DNA of 64,000 nucleotides from Paracentrotus lividus (Eukaryota; Echinodermata; Echinoidea; Camarodonta; Echinidae): contig CALNVZ010003433.1 in NCBI GenBank assembly GCA_940671915.1, positions 21,822,627 to 21,886,626 of the forward strand, written 5' to 3'. The stretch's first letter is position 1. Each line of letters starts with the position of its first letter. The position numbers were made by a program, and so were the translations under genes. Below are positions 26,901 to 38,900 of the stretch, one piece after another. The notes under the pieces are model-generated. The model ran no database searches. It was not told where the DNA came from and saw only the letters and a list, made by a program, of their open reading frames with translations.

Positions 26901-29900
26901 ACATCTATCATATATCGTTGCTGGGCTGTTAAAATATTGTATCTCAAAATGTCAAATATTCAAGAAAGCATACATTGCGGCCGATGGACGGTAACTAATG
27001 GGATCACCGCTCCTTTGGCACACTGGTGGCTTCATTTTTGGAGTAAGAGTGCTGGGATTTGGAAAGCACATAAAAATTTGAGAATTGAGGATTTAACTAC
27101 CCAGCATCGATATGTCTTGCTTGTAATGGATGTAGTTATAATATGTTGCTTGCTCTATATTATTCACAATTCAACAATCCTAACAACCTTAACAATCCTT
27201 AAATTATTGAATATAACCCCCCTCCTTTCTCCTACCCATATGGATGTACATGTATCTTTGGTGTTTTTGTTATTTTGTTTGCTAAAGTATCGTTATCATA
27301 CATGTACTTTCTATTTCTGGCACTTTTAAACATAAATTGGTAATCATAATTGTTAAGGTATTTATGCACTTTTTACCTGTCTGTTTCATCACATATTCTG
27401 CTGAAAATAATACTATATCTATATGTAATGTCATGGTCAAATCTGTTTTGTGGTTTTGCATGAGTACAGCAATTTTGCTCCTGTATGAATTGAAAACATG
27501 TGAAGCACTTCCTTGTTCCTGACACAAAGATTTTCTGGGAAATCTGACCCATACCAGATACAGAGAAGTGTAAGACCAGGGTGGTGTTTCACCAAATCGT
27601 TCTTGAAGTTAAGAACGACTGGAACATGATCTCGGGTGCTATACAAATAACCATGCTCAATAAATCAGCTCGAGGACCGATCACCAAGTCGTTCATAAAG
27701 TCACTCGTAACTTAGGAACGACTTGGTGAAACACCACCTAGAGGGATGTTTCATCAAATCCTTCTTGAAGTTATGAATGACTTTGTGAGGAACTGGAATG
27801 TATTATTTGGTCTTGTCCTAATCACACTTTCAATCCTTTAGCACAAGAATGATCACCAGTCGTTCGTAAGGTTGTTTGTAACTTGCGAACGACTTGGTGA
27901 AACTGCACCCTGGGCTTTGTTTCACCAAGTCCTTCTTAAAGTTATGAATGGCTTTATGAATGACTGGCGATAAGTACTTGCGCTAAATTCTAAAGCATGT
28001 GATAAGTATAGCACCCAAGTACATCTTCCAATCATTTGTAACTGTAAGAACGACTTGATGAAACACCACCCAAGTATAACAGGTTGTGACCATGTTTTTT
28101 CTCTGTAGTTTCCATCACCGTCTATCTGATGTTAATATGCATTCAATCATTTTCATAATACATGTAGTAACGAGTATTTATAACGCACATTCATACTAAA
28201 CACACTTTTGTATTAAACTTATTGTTCAAATGATTATGTGTGTGACTGTAGAGTTTGTACCACAATTCAATTCATATTTGGAGGCCTAGCATTTTTACGA
28301 ACAATCCTGTTTATTACTCGGCAAAGGCAGCTAGGTTTCCCAATTTTTTTTTAGCCTGGAAGGCACATACAGAGAGAACAAAGAGAGAATGAATCGAGTA
28401 TAAAATTGTCTTCCTCAAAACACCCTGCTCATATTCCTTTAAAGTACAAAGTTCAACCCAAAATCAGAGTTCCTAAGAACATGTATTTTTTACATAGACT
28501 ATGCCTCAAAATAAATACAAACAAGAATCATGCATAGAATGTCAGCATTTCCACTATAATTGTAGTTTTCATTTTGATAATTTCTTAGCAAAACATTCAT
28601 AATAAACCTCACCACTGTGATTTACTTCAATAGAAATATACATTTGCCTACCTTTGCCTACCATTGCTATTCGACCTCGAATCGCCCCAAACCGAAAATT
28701 ACACCGAAATTTTTGCCCTAGTGTTTGCCTATTTACCCCCCCCCCCCCCCCCCACCCCCCATTAAATAGCGCCCTCCATTGACGAGGATGCGGCCGCATG
28801 CGATCTTATACTCCTCCTCTAATCTCTTCGCCTTCGTCGAGATAAGTCGTACATTTTTGCCTGCGCAAAAAATAGCGTGTTTTTCTCCCTTTTGGGACTA
28901 CTTTGCGGTGTTTTGCGAGGGTATATTTCTCAGGATAATCATATTGAGTATTCTGAGCTCTCTTTTTGGGTCTAGTTTTTTGGATTTGCCGAGATTTTGA
29001 TAGTTTTATCTTTCGGTGATCGTTTACTTTTTCACTCTCTCTCTTCCCGTAGACTTTCGTACGTTCATTACTGTGTTTATGCAATACGTGTCGTGGTTTA
29101 CGTTTGAGTGTTGTGTGTGTGTCGCGGCGCACAGAGTTTTTGTGCTCCGCTTCTTTGATAGACCCGCCTATTTGCCCCCTTTGTGTATTGAACACTTTTC
29201 TTTCTTTTTATTTTACATGATTCGTCAATGTCTAATCTCTCCGCCGCCGGCTTCTTTTACAGAGAAAGCGGGGAAAAGTAATCAACGAGCAGAACGTGTG
29301 TTTTCTTCTAGAGAAGTCCCTCGGCGGGGTGAGAGGCTTGTCGATTTGAAGAGGCTTTAGACGGCCTGTTCTTCCTCCTTACTTCACCACCGTTGCGGAC
29401 TTCGGGGGTGAGTTATTATTGGTCGCAACACTGCGACAAACCTCGCTGCTGTAGCTTCGTCGGTCCCCTGTCAAAGTCGGGACCGTTGATGACTGACAGC
29501 GTTTGGCAGCGTCCAGGATCATGCAGGCTCGGCCCTCCAGCGCTCGGAGTAACGATAATCCATGTATGCCCCGTTCGAGCTAACGGGGAGATCTAAAACG
29601 ACTGTACTAACAGTCAGGTTTGTCACAACCGGTGTGGCCACGGTTCACTGGCTACATTCAGTTCAGGCTGAAGTGCTGCGGTTACATTTTCTCTCACGGA
29701 TGCCGATCCGCATTGTGCCTCGGGCTTCCGCTCTGGCATATCCGGATCGGAGCTCACGGTTTCTATATCGAGTTTGACCGGACCGGGATATCGGCGCCGT
29801 ACCCTACCCGACTGAGGTTAAGATCGGATCCGCGAGACCGGTTTCCGTACGCGTTTTTGGGCGTGAGTACCGGTTCAAGACGGACTGCTATATCCTCGGA

Positions 29901-32900
29901 TGGATAGGCCGCGTTGTCGTTGCCTCAACCAGCCCCGAGAGTGGCATTGTCCAGAGCTGGCGTCTGTTGACACGTCGGTCGGGTATCCGGCCAGAGCGGG
30001 ATGTCCGTCTCTATCGGCGCCACGTTGGTGGCGGTGGTCCGTCTTCTCCGTTTTCATCTCCGAGTGCGTGCCCCTTGCCGGTTTGGACACTACGTCCTGA
30101 GACGTGAATCGTGTTTCCGGATCCCCTGCTCCGGTGTCTGTTCGAAGAGCCAGGGTCTGCTTACGGCGGGCGCTTCTTTAGTGCGAGCCAGCCGGATTCC
30201 ACTCGGCCTCCAATCGGCTGCTTCTCGGATCGGGCTATCTGCATCTGGTGCGGGCCCTTCGCCTAGCGAAGCGTCGTAGACTTGGCAGTTTCGAGCCCGA
30301 TCCGGTTCCCGCGCGTTTGGAACACCATGCCCCTTTCTCATTCGGGCACTTCGTTTCGGACGGACTCTGTCCCGTTGACAACCCGGGATCCGGTTTGCGT
30401 TGGGAAACCCTGTTCCCGGCGAGGCGGTCACTCCTTATGGGGCGACCATCAACTCCCGGTACCGGATCCGGTTAGTTTGAGTGTCCGTCCGCGACAGTTC
30501 GAGAGTGGGACTTGAACGTTACGATCAGGCCAGCGGTAACGTCACCACTCCCGGCTCACCGTCTGTTGGGTGTTCCCAACGCCTCTTGTGATGGAACGGA
30601 TCTCCTCTGTCGCAGAAGATGAGGATCGTTTCGGTGGCTGATTCTCGCGTCTTTTGTTTGAATCTCATGCCGGTCCCTTGTACTACAGCAACTCGATACG
30701 GTGTGAGCACGGCCGGATCACTCCCAGGTTAAGCTCCCGGGTGATATTGTCATCCGATGGAGAGGGACCTGAAGTCGTTGTTGAGCTTCTTTGGGAAACG
30801 TAGTACGGGTTTAGATTTCAGAAAGTGACGTTCCCAAGAGGTCGAGTGACCCCGTGAAAGCTTCGGAGGGGCGTAAAAGAGTTTCTTTTCGGCAAGGTCG
30901 AAAACTGTTCGTCCTTTTCAGCGTTGATATAATCAGGACATTCATAAAGGAGGAATTCCCGTCTGTGCTTCCGCAAGAAAACCGAAGAAGAGCCTTACAA
31001 GATATCTGAAAGTAGTGTCGGAGTATCTTTGTGGAGGGAGACGATGGCTTTTATCATAAAGCCCATCATCCCGAGGTTTTGAAGTTGGCGGATGTTTTTG
31101 ACAAGTCCGGGAAGGCTTCTTAATGAAAAACGGACGGGAAAGATGATTTTGACGTTTCGTCTTCTATCACGGGCAGTCTTCGATTTGCGGTCCTGAATGA
31201 CATGTTTTGGAACTCTTGCTGGTTTCCAGAAGTTGGAGATTTCTCGCCAGACCAGGCTGATGATTCTTTTGCCCTTGAGAGATGTTCTTCTCTTTTGTTC
31301 TCATCAGATTGCCGGCTTCAATGCCAACTTGTTGATAATGCCCGTTAGAGTTTCTTGCGTGGCTTTGAGGCTCTTATCATTTCAGAGCAGACATCTTATC
31401 CGCGGATATGGTGCCAAAGCAGAGTTGAACGTGACTTCTCCTCACCTTTGCGGGAGCAGATTGGCCAGACATCTACAAAAAGAAGTTGACGCCGTAAGAG
31501 GCCAGGAATTGTCTACATATCTATTAGAGATGTCGTCAGGCCCTTCGTCTTCGAGGTCTAGCAAATCTGGCTCTTCCAATAGCTCCTCTTTCAGGAGGGC
31601 AAGGAGAAGAAGACAAGAGAACTTTTGTTCCTGGCCAGGCTCGGCCCCGCAGTTCCTCCTCCAGATCGACAGAGTTGCCGACTCTTCTATGATTTTTCTA
31701 TGATCGGCAGGTGTCTTTTCAAGACCCAGACTCCTCGTCGAGGACGTGGGGTGGTAGGGGTTACTTCCAGAGGTGTCGCGATAGAATCTACCCTGTTGTC
31801 GTCAGGGCGGGAAGCATTGATTCCAGATGAGCTTCTCCGAGTTCGCTTGGAGACTCGGTGGGTGGTCGACTTCGGAAGTTCTTCCAGCTTGGAAGTCAAT
31901 CAGCGGACGACGTCTTTGTCCTCATCTGTGATCAAGAACGGTCTTGGATAGATCTAGAAGAGCCTCTTTCCAAGGGTGTTATCGAAGTCGAGTCGACCGC
32001 CGCAGTTCGATCCTTTTTCAGGAAGCATTATTGTGCATCGGAAAGTTACCTCTCCTCCTGAAAAGACGTGTCGATACGGGTGAGGGTATCAACTGACCTT
32101 CTGGTCGTCTCCCCGTGTTTTGTAATCCCAAGCGTTCAGGATCGCTCAGGATGATCCTCAATATGAGAGGATCAACAGCAAAGTCGCAAAGTCGCCCTTT
32201 CAGGATGGACCATCTAGCCTCCATTCTTCGGCTCTCGACCAGGACGACTTTGCGGTGTCCCTCGACCTGAGCGATGCCTATTTCCACATCCCAATAGACC
32301 CCTCGTCGAGGGATCTTTTGGGGTTTGCTGTAGGAAAGGAGATTCGTTCAAAGCCCTTCCTTTCGGGTCGTCCCGCTCCCAGGGTTTTTACCAGGGTGGT
32401 TCAGCGTTGATGTCGTTCCTCAGAGGCAAGGTCTTCGGATCTTCGCTACTTAGACGATTGGCTCCTCGTCGCCAGTTCGGAGGGTCCTGCTGTCCACCAT
32501 TATCTTTTTTTTAGTGAAAACGACCGAGAGTTTGGGATTCATGTGATCAACTGGCCAAATCGGAATTCATTCCCTCCCGAACATCCGATCTAACCTGGGT
32601 GCCCAGTTGGATACAAGAATCAGTTGGCTCGACCGAGTCTCGAGAGGGTAGAGACTCTGGTAATCTTGCAGGTCCCTCCTGAGCATCGCGGAGGGTTCGA
32701 GCCGAGGTTTGGTGAGATGGCTGGGGCTTTTAGCCAGTCTGGTGGACATCTTGCCGAATTGTCGTCTCTTTATGAGACCTTTCCAACTGCATCTCCTGAA
32801 GTTTTTCAGGCCGAACCTCAGCTCCCTTCTGGTCTGGATTCCTGTGACGGTGGAGATCAGAAGCTGTCTCTTCCCCTTGGACGAACCCGTACCTTCCTTC

Positions 32901-35900
32901 TTCAGGGAAAGAGATTCAGGGACCCTCTTCCCTCAATTACAGTGACCACGGACGCATCACTTCAGGGTTGCGGGGGCCATTGTCAAGGTCGGATGGTTTC
33001 CGGATCTTGGGCCCTTCCGAGGCCGCTGCTCATATCAATGTTCTGGAACTTTATCAGTTCTGTTGTCCTCCAACGTTTTCGCGACCTGTTGTGGGTGCGG
33101 CCGTTCGGTGTTGTTCTCACGGACAACACCTCGGTGAAGGCCTACATCAACAAACAAGGAGGGACACACTCCTTGGAGTTGAACAGGGTAGCGTTCCTCC
33201 TTTGGGAATGGTGCAATCGGGAGGAGATCACCCGGTGGCCTCCCCAATTCCGGGGGAGGACAATCTGATAGCAGATTTCTATCCCGAGGTCGCTCGCTGC
33301 CATCGGAATGGATGTTGTCCCTCATGTCTTCGAGTTAGTAGTTCAGAGGTTCGGGAGCCTGGAAATAGATCTGTTTGCGACCTCCCTGAACAACAGACTT
33401 CCTCGTTTTGCTCCCGAGTCAGGGAGACTTCGGCTTCGTTCTGGACGCGTTCTCTCTTCATTGGAAGGGGTGGAAGGCGTACGCCTTCCACCATTCAAGC
33501 TGATCCTCTGGTCCTCCGGAAGATCAGGGAGGATCAGGCAACAGTGGTCTTGATTGCTCCCCACTGGCCGGGTCGAGCCTGGTTTCAGGACCTGTTTGCT
33601 CCTGTTAGTAGGGAGCCGCTGCCCCTTCCAGCCGTACGCGGACTTAGTCTCTCAACCTTTGTCGGGGTTTTCATGCGAATCCATCGCACCTTCATCCTAC
33701 TGCTTGGCCTCTATCAGCCAGCGGGCTTAGGGATGAAGGCTTTCAGACCGAGCAGCTGAGCTGCTAGTTGAAAGTAGACGGAATGCGATCGTAAGGATGT
33801 GATTGTCATAATTGCGCCGCTTGGAGCTTTCTTTGCCTGGTGCGAACCTCTGGGGTGTCCCCCAGAGAGGCTTCTTGCCTCTTATTGCCGATTTCCTTAT
33901 TCTCTGTTCGATAAGGTAGTCTCTTTCGACGATTCGTGGATATCGTTCGGGTCTATTGCGGCCATTCCATTCTGGTTTGTGCTAATGGCGGGTCATGGTC
34001 GACCTCCCCAGCTCTCGGCGTTGATTAGGCGTTTTTCTTACAGCCCTATTTCTAAGCCCTTGACTCCAGCCTGGAATCTTCCCAAAGTCTTGGAGCTTTG
34101 TCAAAGCTCCGTTCGGCCTTTGACTCGATTTCCCTGTTGAATCTATCCATTAAGACTAGCTTCTCCTGGCTATGCCTCCGGGCAAAGGAGGAGTTCCTAA
34201 ATGCTCTCTCAATATCACCAGGTCATATTCGTTGGGAGACATGGGGTTCGTGATGATTCCTATCACATCGTTTATTGCGAAGAAAAACAGCATCGTCGGC
34301 TCTATCGAGATCTTCATTCGGCCTCTGAGGGTTTCATCTATCAGAGAAGACAAATTATGGTGCCCCGTTAGGGCCCTCAAATGGTACATCAAGAGACGGA
34401 GAATCTTCGCAAATCTTCACAGTTATTTGTCTCTTCGTGAACCCTCATAAGGGGTTTCTAGAGACACGTTATCGCCGTGGATAGTCTCCGCTATCAAGGC
34501 TGCGGAGTGAAGGCCCTTGAAGAGGGATCTACTCCCAAGGCCATCAGACCAGGAGCATCAGCTCCTCTTGGGCCCTATTTACAGGGTCGGTGTAGAAGAT
34601 ATCTGCAAAGCTGCCTTTTGGCGTTCTGCGAATTCTTTCACCTCCTTTTATCTGAGAGACATTGCCGCTAGTGAGGGTGTTTTCTCCACCGCACCTCTCA
34701 CAAGCGCGGCGGTGTCCTCCATAGTTTCATAACCGTTATGGTTGCCTCCCGACTTTTGTCGGTGTGGTCGTAGCAATGGTAGGCAAATGTATATTTCTAT
34801 TGAAGTAAATCATAAAAATTATAAACTAATTTTATTATTTACGATATGGAAATATACATTTGCCTACATTCCTCCCTCCGTCCCTCTATCCTTTGCAACA
34901 TACGGAAGTTTTTGGGGCGAGAGAGTTAGAGGAGGAGTATAAGATCGCATGCGGCCGCATCCTCGTCGATGGAGGGCGCTATTTAATGGGGGGTGGGGGG
35001 TAATAGGGCAAATCACTAGGGCAAAAATTTCGGTGTAATTTTCGGTTTGGGGCGATTCGAGGTCGAATAGCAATGGTAGGCAAAGGTAGGCAAATGTATA
35101 TTTCCATATCGTAAATAATAAAATTAGTTTGTAATTTTTATGATTTATTAAAGTCTTATTAACCTTGCAGAAATGAAATAAAATCTAGTTTAGCTTTAGA
35201 AGTGATTTTTGTGGGTAACAGACCATTTTGAATTTTAATAGAAATATCTTTTTATTTTGCATTATATAGTCGTATCGATCATATACATGTAATGGCACTT
35301 AAATGTAGTTCTCTTTTGCATGTCCTTCTTATTCAAAATCCAGAATTCATGGATTGCAAAATATGTAGAGGCCTTACATACAATCCCATTTATTTAGTGA
35401 TCCGTGCTTTACGTAGATCAATTGTCAGATGAAGTATATACAATCCCTGCTTTCTAAGATTGAATGAGTTGCCTGCAGAGTACAAGTCACACACATAAAT
35501 AAAGTAGCCCAGCTCCAAGACATGGCACATGCACATGAAATATTATGAATAAGATTATTGGGTTTGTCATACATTCTCAACGTGTCTTCATTATCCTTTA
35601 TTTGGCAGGACTTGATCAAAGATCTGAAATCTGAGTTGAGTGGTAAACTGGAAGACCTCATCTTGGCCATGTTTGTTCCTGGTCCTCAGTTTGATGCCTA
35701 TGCTATCAACAAGGCTATCAAGGTAAGAGATATGTTTACCAGTCTTTGAGTCAACCAGTAAACTGGAAGAACTTACAATGTATCTTGGCCACAACAAATT
35801 CTCGTTGAATACACATAACACAAAGTAACATAGACACATGAATGTATGCATTGGGCTGGGAAAATAAATTGCTTTGTTAAAATGAAATATTGTTGCATCT

Positions 35901-38900
35901 TGCTTGTTCCATTACTATTCTACACTGTTGAATTTATCCACAAAAATAATGTTACATTACTTTTTTATTTGCTAGGGTCTTGGAACAGATGAGGAAATCT
36001 TGATTGAGATTCTTTGCACCAGAACCAACAAAGAGATCAAGGAGATCAATGAAGAGTACAAGAGACGTAAGTTTTTATCTTAATTCTCCTACTTGTATGT
36101 ACATGCCATTGCACAACTAATCCTTTCCTTTGTGTGTGGGTAGCTTTCATTAGGCTTCTGGTAAACTCCTGCAATTTGTTATATATGCCTCCGCAGAATG
36201 TTCTTCTCCCTGCTTTGGATACCGACTACACGTTGAGGGCTGCACAACTGACACATGACTGGATGTAATTATGGCATAACATTTGAACATTTCCTGACCC
36301 TCTAGGCAGACTTTGTCTGGCTGTTGGCAAACTCCTGCGATTTGTTGCGTTTCGGCATGGCTGTAGAAAGAATATGGCCCCTTTGCTCCTACATGCCTGC
36401 ACAAATGTTCTGCTCCCTGCTTTGGATGCAGACTAAATTTGACCTGTTGTAACCATGACATACATGTAACTTTTTTGCCCCGATGTTGGTTTCATGGACC
36501 ATTTGAACATAAGCCTGTGCATTGGTTCCCCACATGTCACATAGTTCAATACCTGTAATATAAATTGTGAAATTAATTCATGAAAATGAGAAAAGGAGTA
36601 GTTATATGATGTATCTTATAGTGGCACGGCATCCTTTCAAAGTTATGTTTTTCTTTCATCTCTTTATCTGATTATCTCTGCAGAATTCCACCACACAATG
36701 GAGAAAGACTGTATCGGAGACACTAGTGGACATTTCAAGAGGCTGCTTGTCTCCATGTGTCAGGTGACCAATCCTTGTATTTTAGAACATGCTCTTTTAA
36801 AATCCTATTACCAAACCTTAAGAGAACCTTGAATTGGTGGCTGGCCGTTTCCACATAAGGAGATTTGTTGCCTCAGACATTCACTCTATACATGTAGGTG
36901 AGAAATTATGCATAGTGATGCCATGCGTTTGTATGCTATACTGCAAGGTTTACAGCATGTTATAAGCTCACTACACAAACTTCCTACCCTATAGAAAGAA
37001 GGCATTTTAATGATAAATCTTGTATGCTTAAATGATAGGACTTTCCAAAACCAATCCAACAAAATTAAAAATATAATCAATTGATAAAACATGTAGTTCA
37101 TTATTTTTTCATATCGTGACATATATTTTCCCACTCTTTACTCTGAAGGGCAACCGTGACGAGTCTAACACCGTTGACATGGCCAAGGCGCAGGCTGAAG
37201 CAAATGCCCTCTTTCAAGCTGGTGAGAAGAAGTGGGGAACAGACGAGTCTGAATTCAACCGCATTCTTGCTACCAGGAATTTTGCTCAGCTGAGGGCGAC
37301 ATTCAAGGAATACACCAGGGTAAGTCAGCTTTAAGGTTCGAGAGCCAAAAACAAAAAGATAAATAGTAAAAAAGATAAATTAATTAACGTGACAGTATAC
37401 CAAAAATGTAGAGCTTTGATAGTTTCTCGATGCAATTAAAAAGGAGATTATAAATTACGAAATAGGTGTAATCACTCTGCTAATTGCACTTCAAACAACT
37501 CCTCCTAGATCTGTATCCAAGAATTTCATGAATTTAGAATTAATTTTTGCCAAGGAAAATAGATTAAGAGGGAATGTATGTCTTGGGTTCATGTACTATT
37601 AGATGATTTCTTCATAGAAAACAGAAATTTAGGTAGCAAAAGCATCTCTTCTTTTAGGTGAAATATAAAAAAACCCAGTCCACTGTTGTTATAATGAGGT
37701 ACACGGGACAAGCAAATTGTCTTGTAATATTAAACAAGGTGATGATGAACATAATCTCTTTGATTACAGAATGATCAAAATTTCATATTGTTCCTGCATG
37801 TTTAGATTGCCCAGCGTGATCTGTTGAACAGCATCGAAAGGGAGTTCTCTGGCAACATCAAGAATGGACTCAAAACCATCGGTATGTATAAACTTGATGA
37901 GCATACAACACAGCTAGATTTCAAAGGGAGGTCTATTCAAAGGGGTAGTTAAAGCAGTAAGAATGAGGGAGACATAATTGATAATGGTTTGAAGAAAATC
38001 TCATAAAGGGTGATAAAGTTTTGAATTTATATATGCTAATTTTGTACCCTTTACTTTGTAAGGTGCTCTCTAATATTTTGTCTACTGGTACTGTCTCTCT
38101 CTGTCTGTCTTCTTCTTGCTCTCTCTCTCTCTTTCCTTTGTTGTAATGTTTGAATAGACACCCATCATACTTTGCTGAATTTCCATCCTATTTCTAATTG
38201 TCTCTATCTACTGCAATTAATTATATAATACCTAATATCAACTTCTCTCTCTCTCTCCATCTCCTGCTTACAGTGCAATGTGTTAACAGCCGTCCATCCT
38301 ATTTTGCTGAGCGTCTCTACCGATCCATGAAGGGAGCTGGTACCGATGATGATACACTCATCCGTGTTGTTGTCACCCGTTCAGAGGTATGATTCACTAC
38401 TCTAACCTGAAAAGGGTCAAAGGGAGGGGAGGGGGGCGATCTGCCCCACCCCCTCTGTGCTAGAGTTTTAAGGACAATTTTAGTTTGCGCTGCAAGCTTT
38501 AGTGATATTATCGTTCAGAGTGATATATCTTTTGATACCAAATTTACAAAGTTTCAATCATCTTGTAATGTGCAGCTTAAAAAATTGCAGTGCATTCCAA
38601 TCGCCTTGTGTACTGTACCAGATTCATACTGAAATGCAGATCTGCAAATATATGATTACGTAAATATTGGTAACTACTTTAAGTAGAGGTATGAAACTTT
38701 GTGGGGTTTTTCACTGTATGATGCCCTTAAAAAACATGCAGTATATTCCCATTGCCTTGTGTATTGTATACTGAGGTTCAGATCTGTGAATTGATGATGA
38801 TTTCAATGCTTTTACCACAAAAATTATTTAAGATGGTATGAACAGGTGCAGGGTTTTAAAATGCATGCCAAGTTTCAGAAGTTTTGGTCACTCTATGATG

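Larger units (their letters stand above)
24804..30424. repeat. Right arm of the palindrome
   Basis: Reverse complement of 18352-24778 with many small indels. It contains annexin exon 8c with good splice sites, a 229-bp MITE, a cluster of GTGTTTCACC modules and the left third of the DIRS-like element. This arm is probably the correct genomic sequence between exons 8b and 9. Confidence 0.8.

Noticed and set aside
18352-30424. A giant foldback transposon or true chromosomal palindrome
   Set aside because: Indel-type differences concentrated in one arm, and a 25-N centre, fit gap-filling better; kept only as an alternative.
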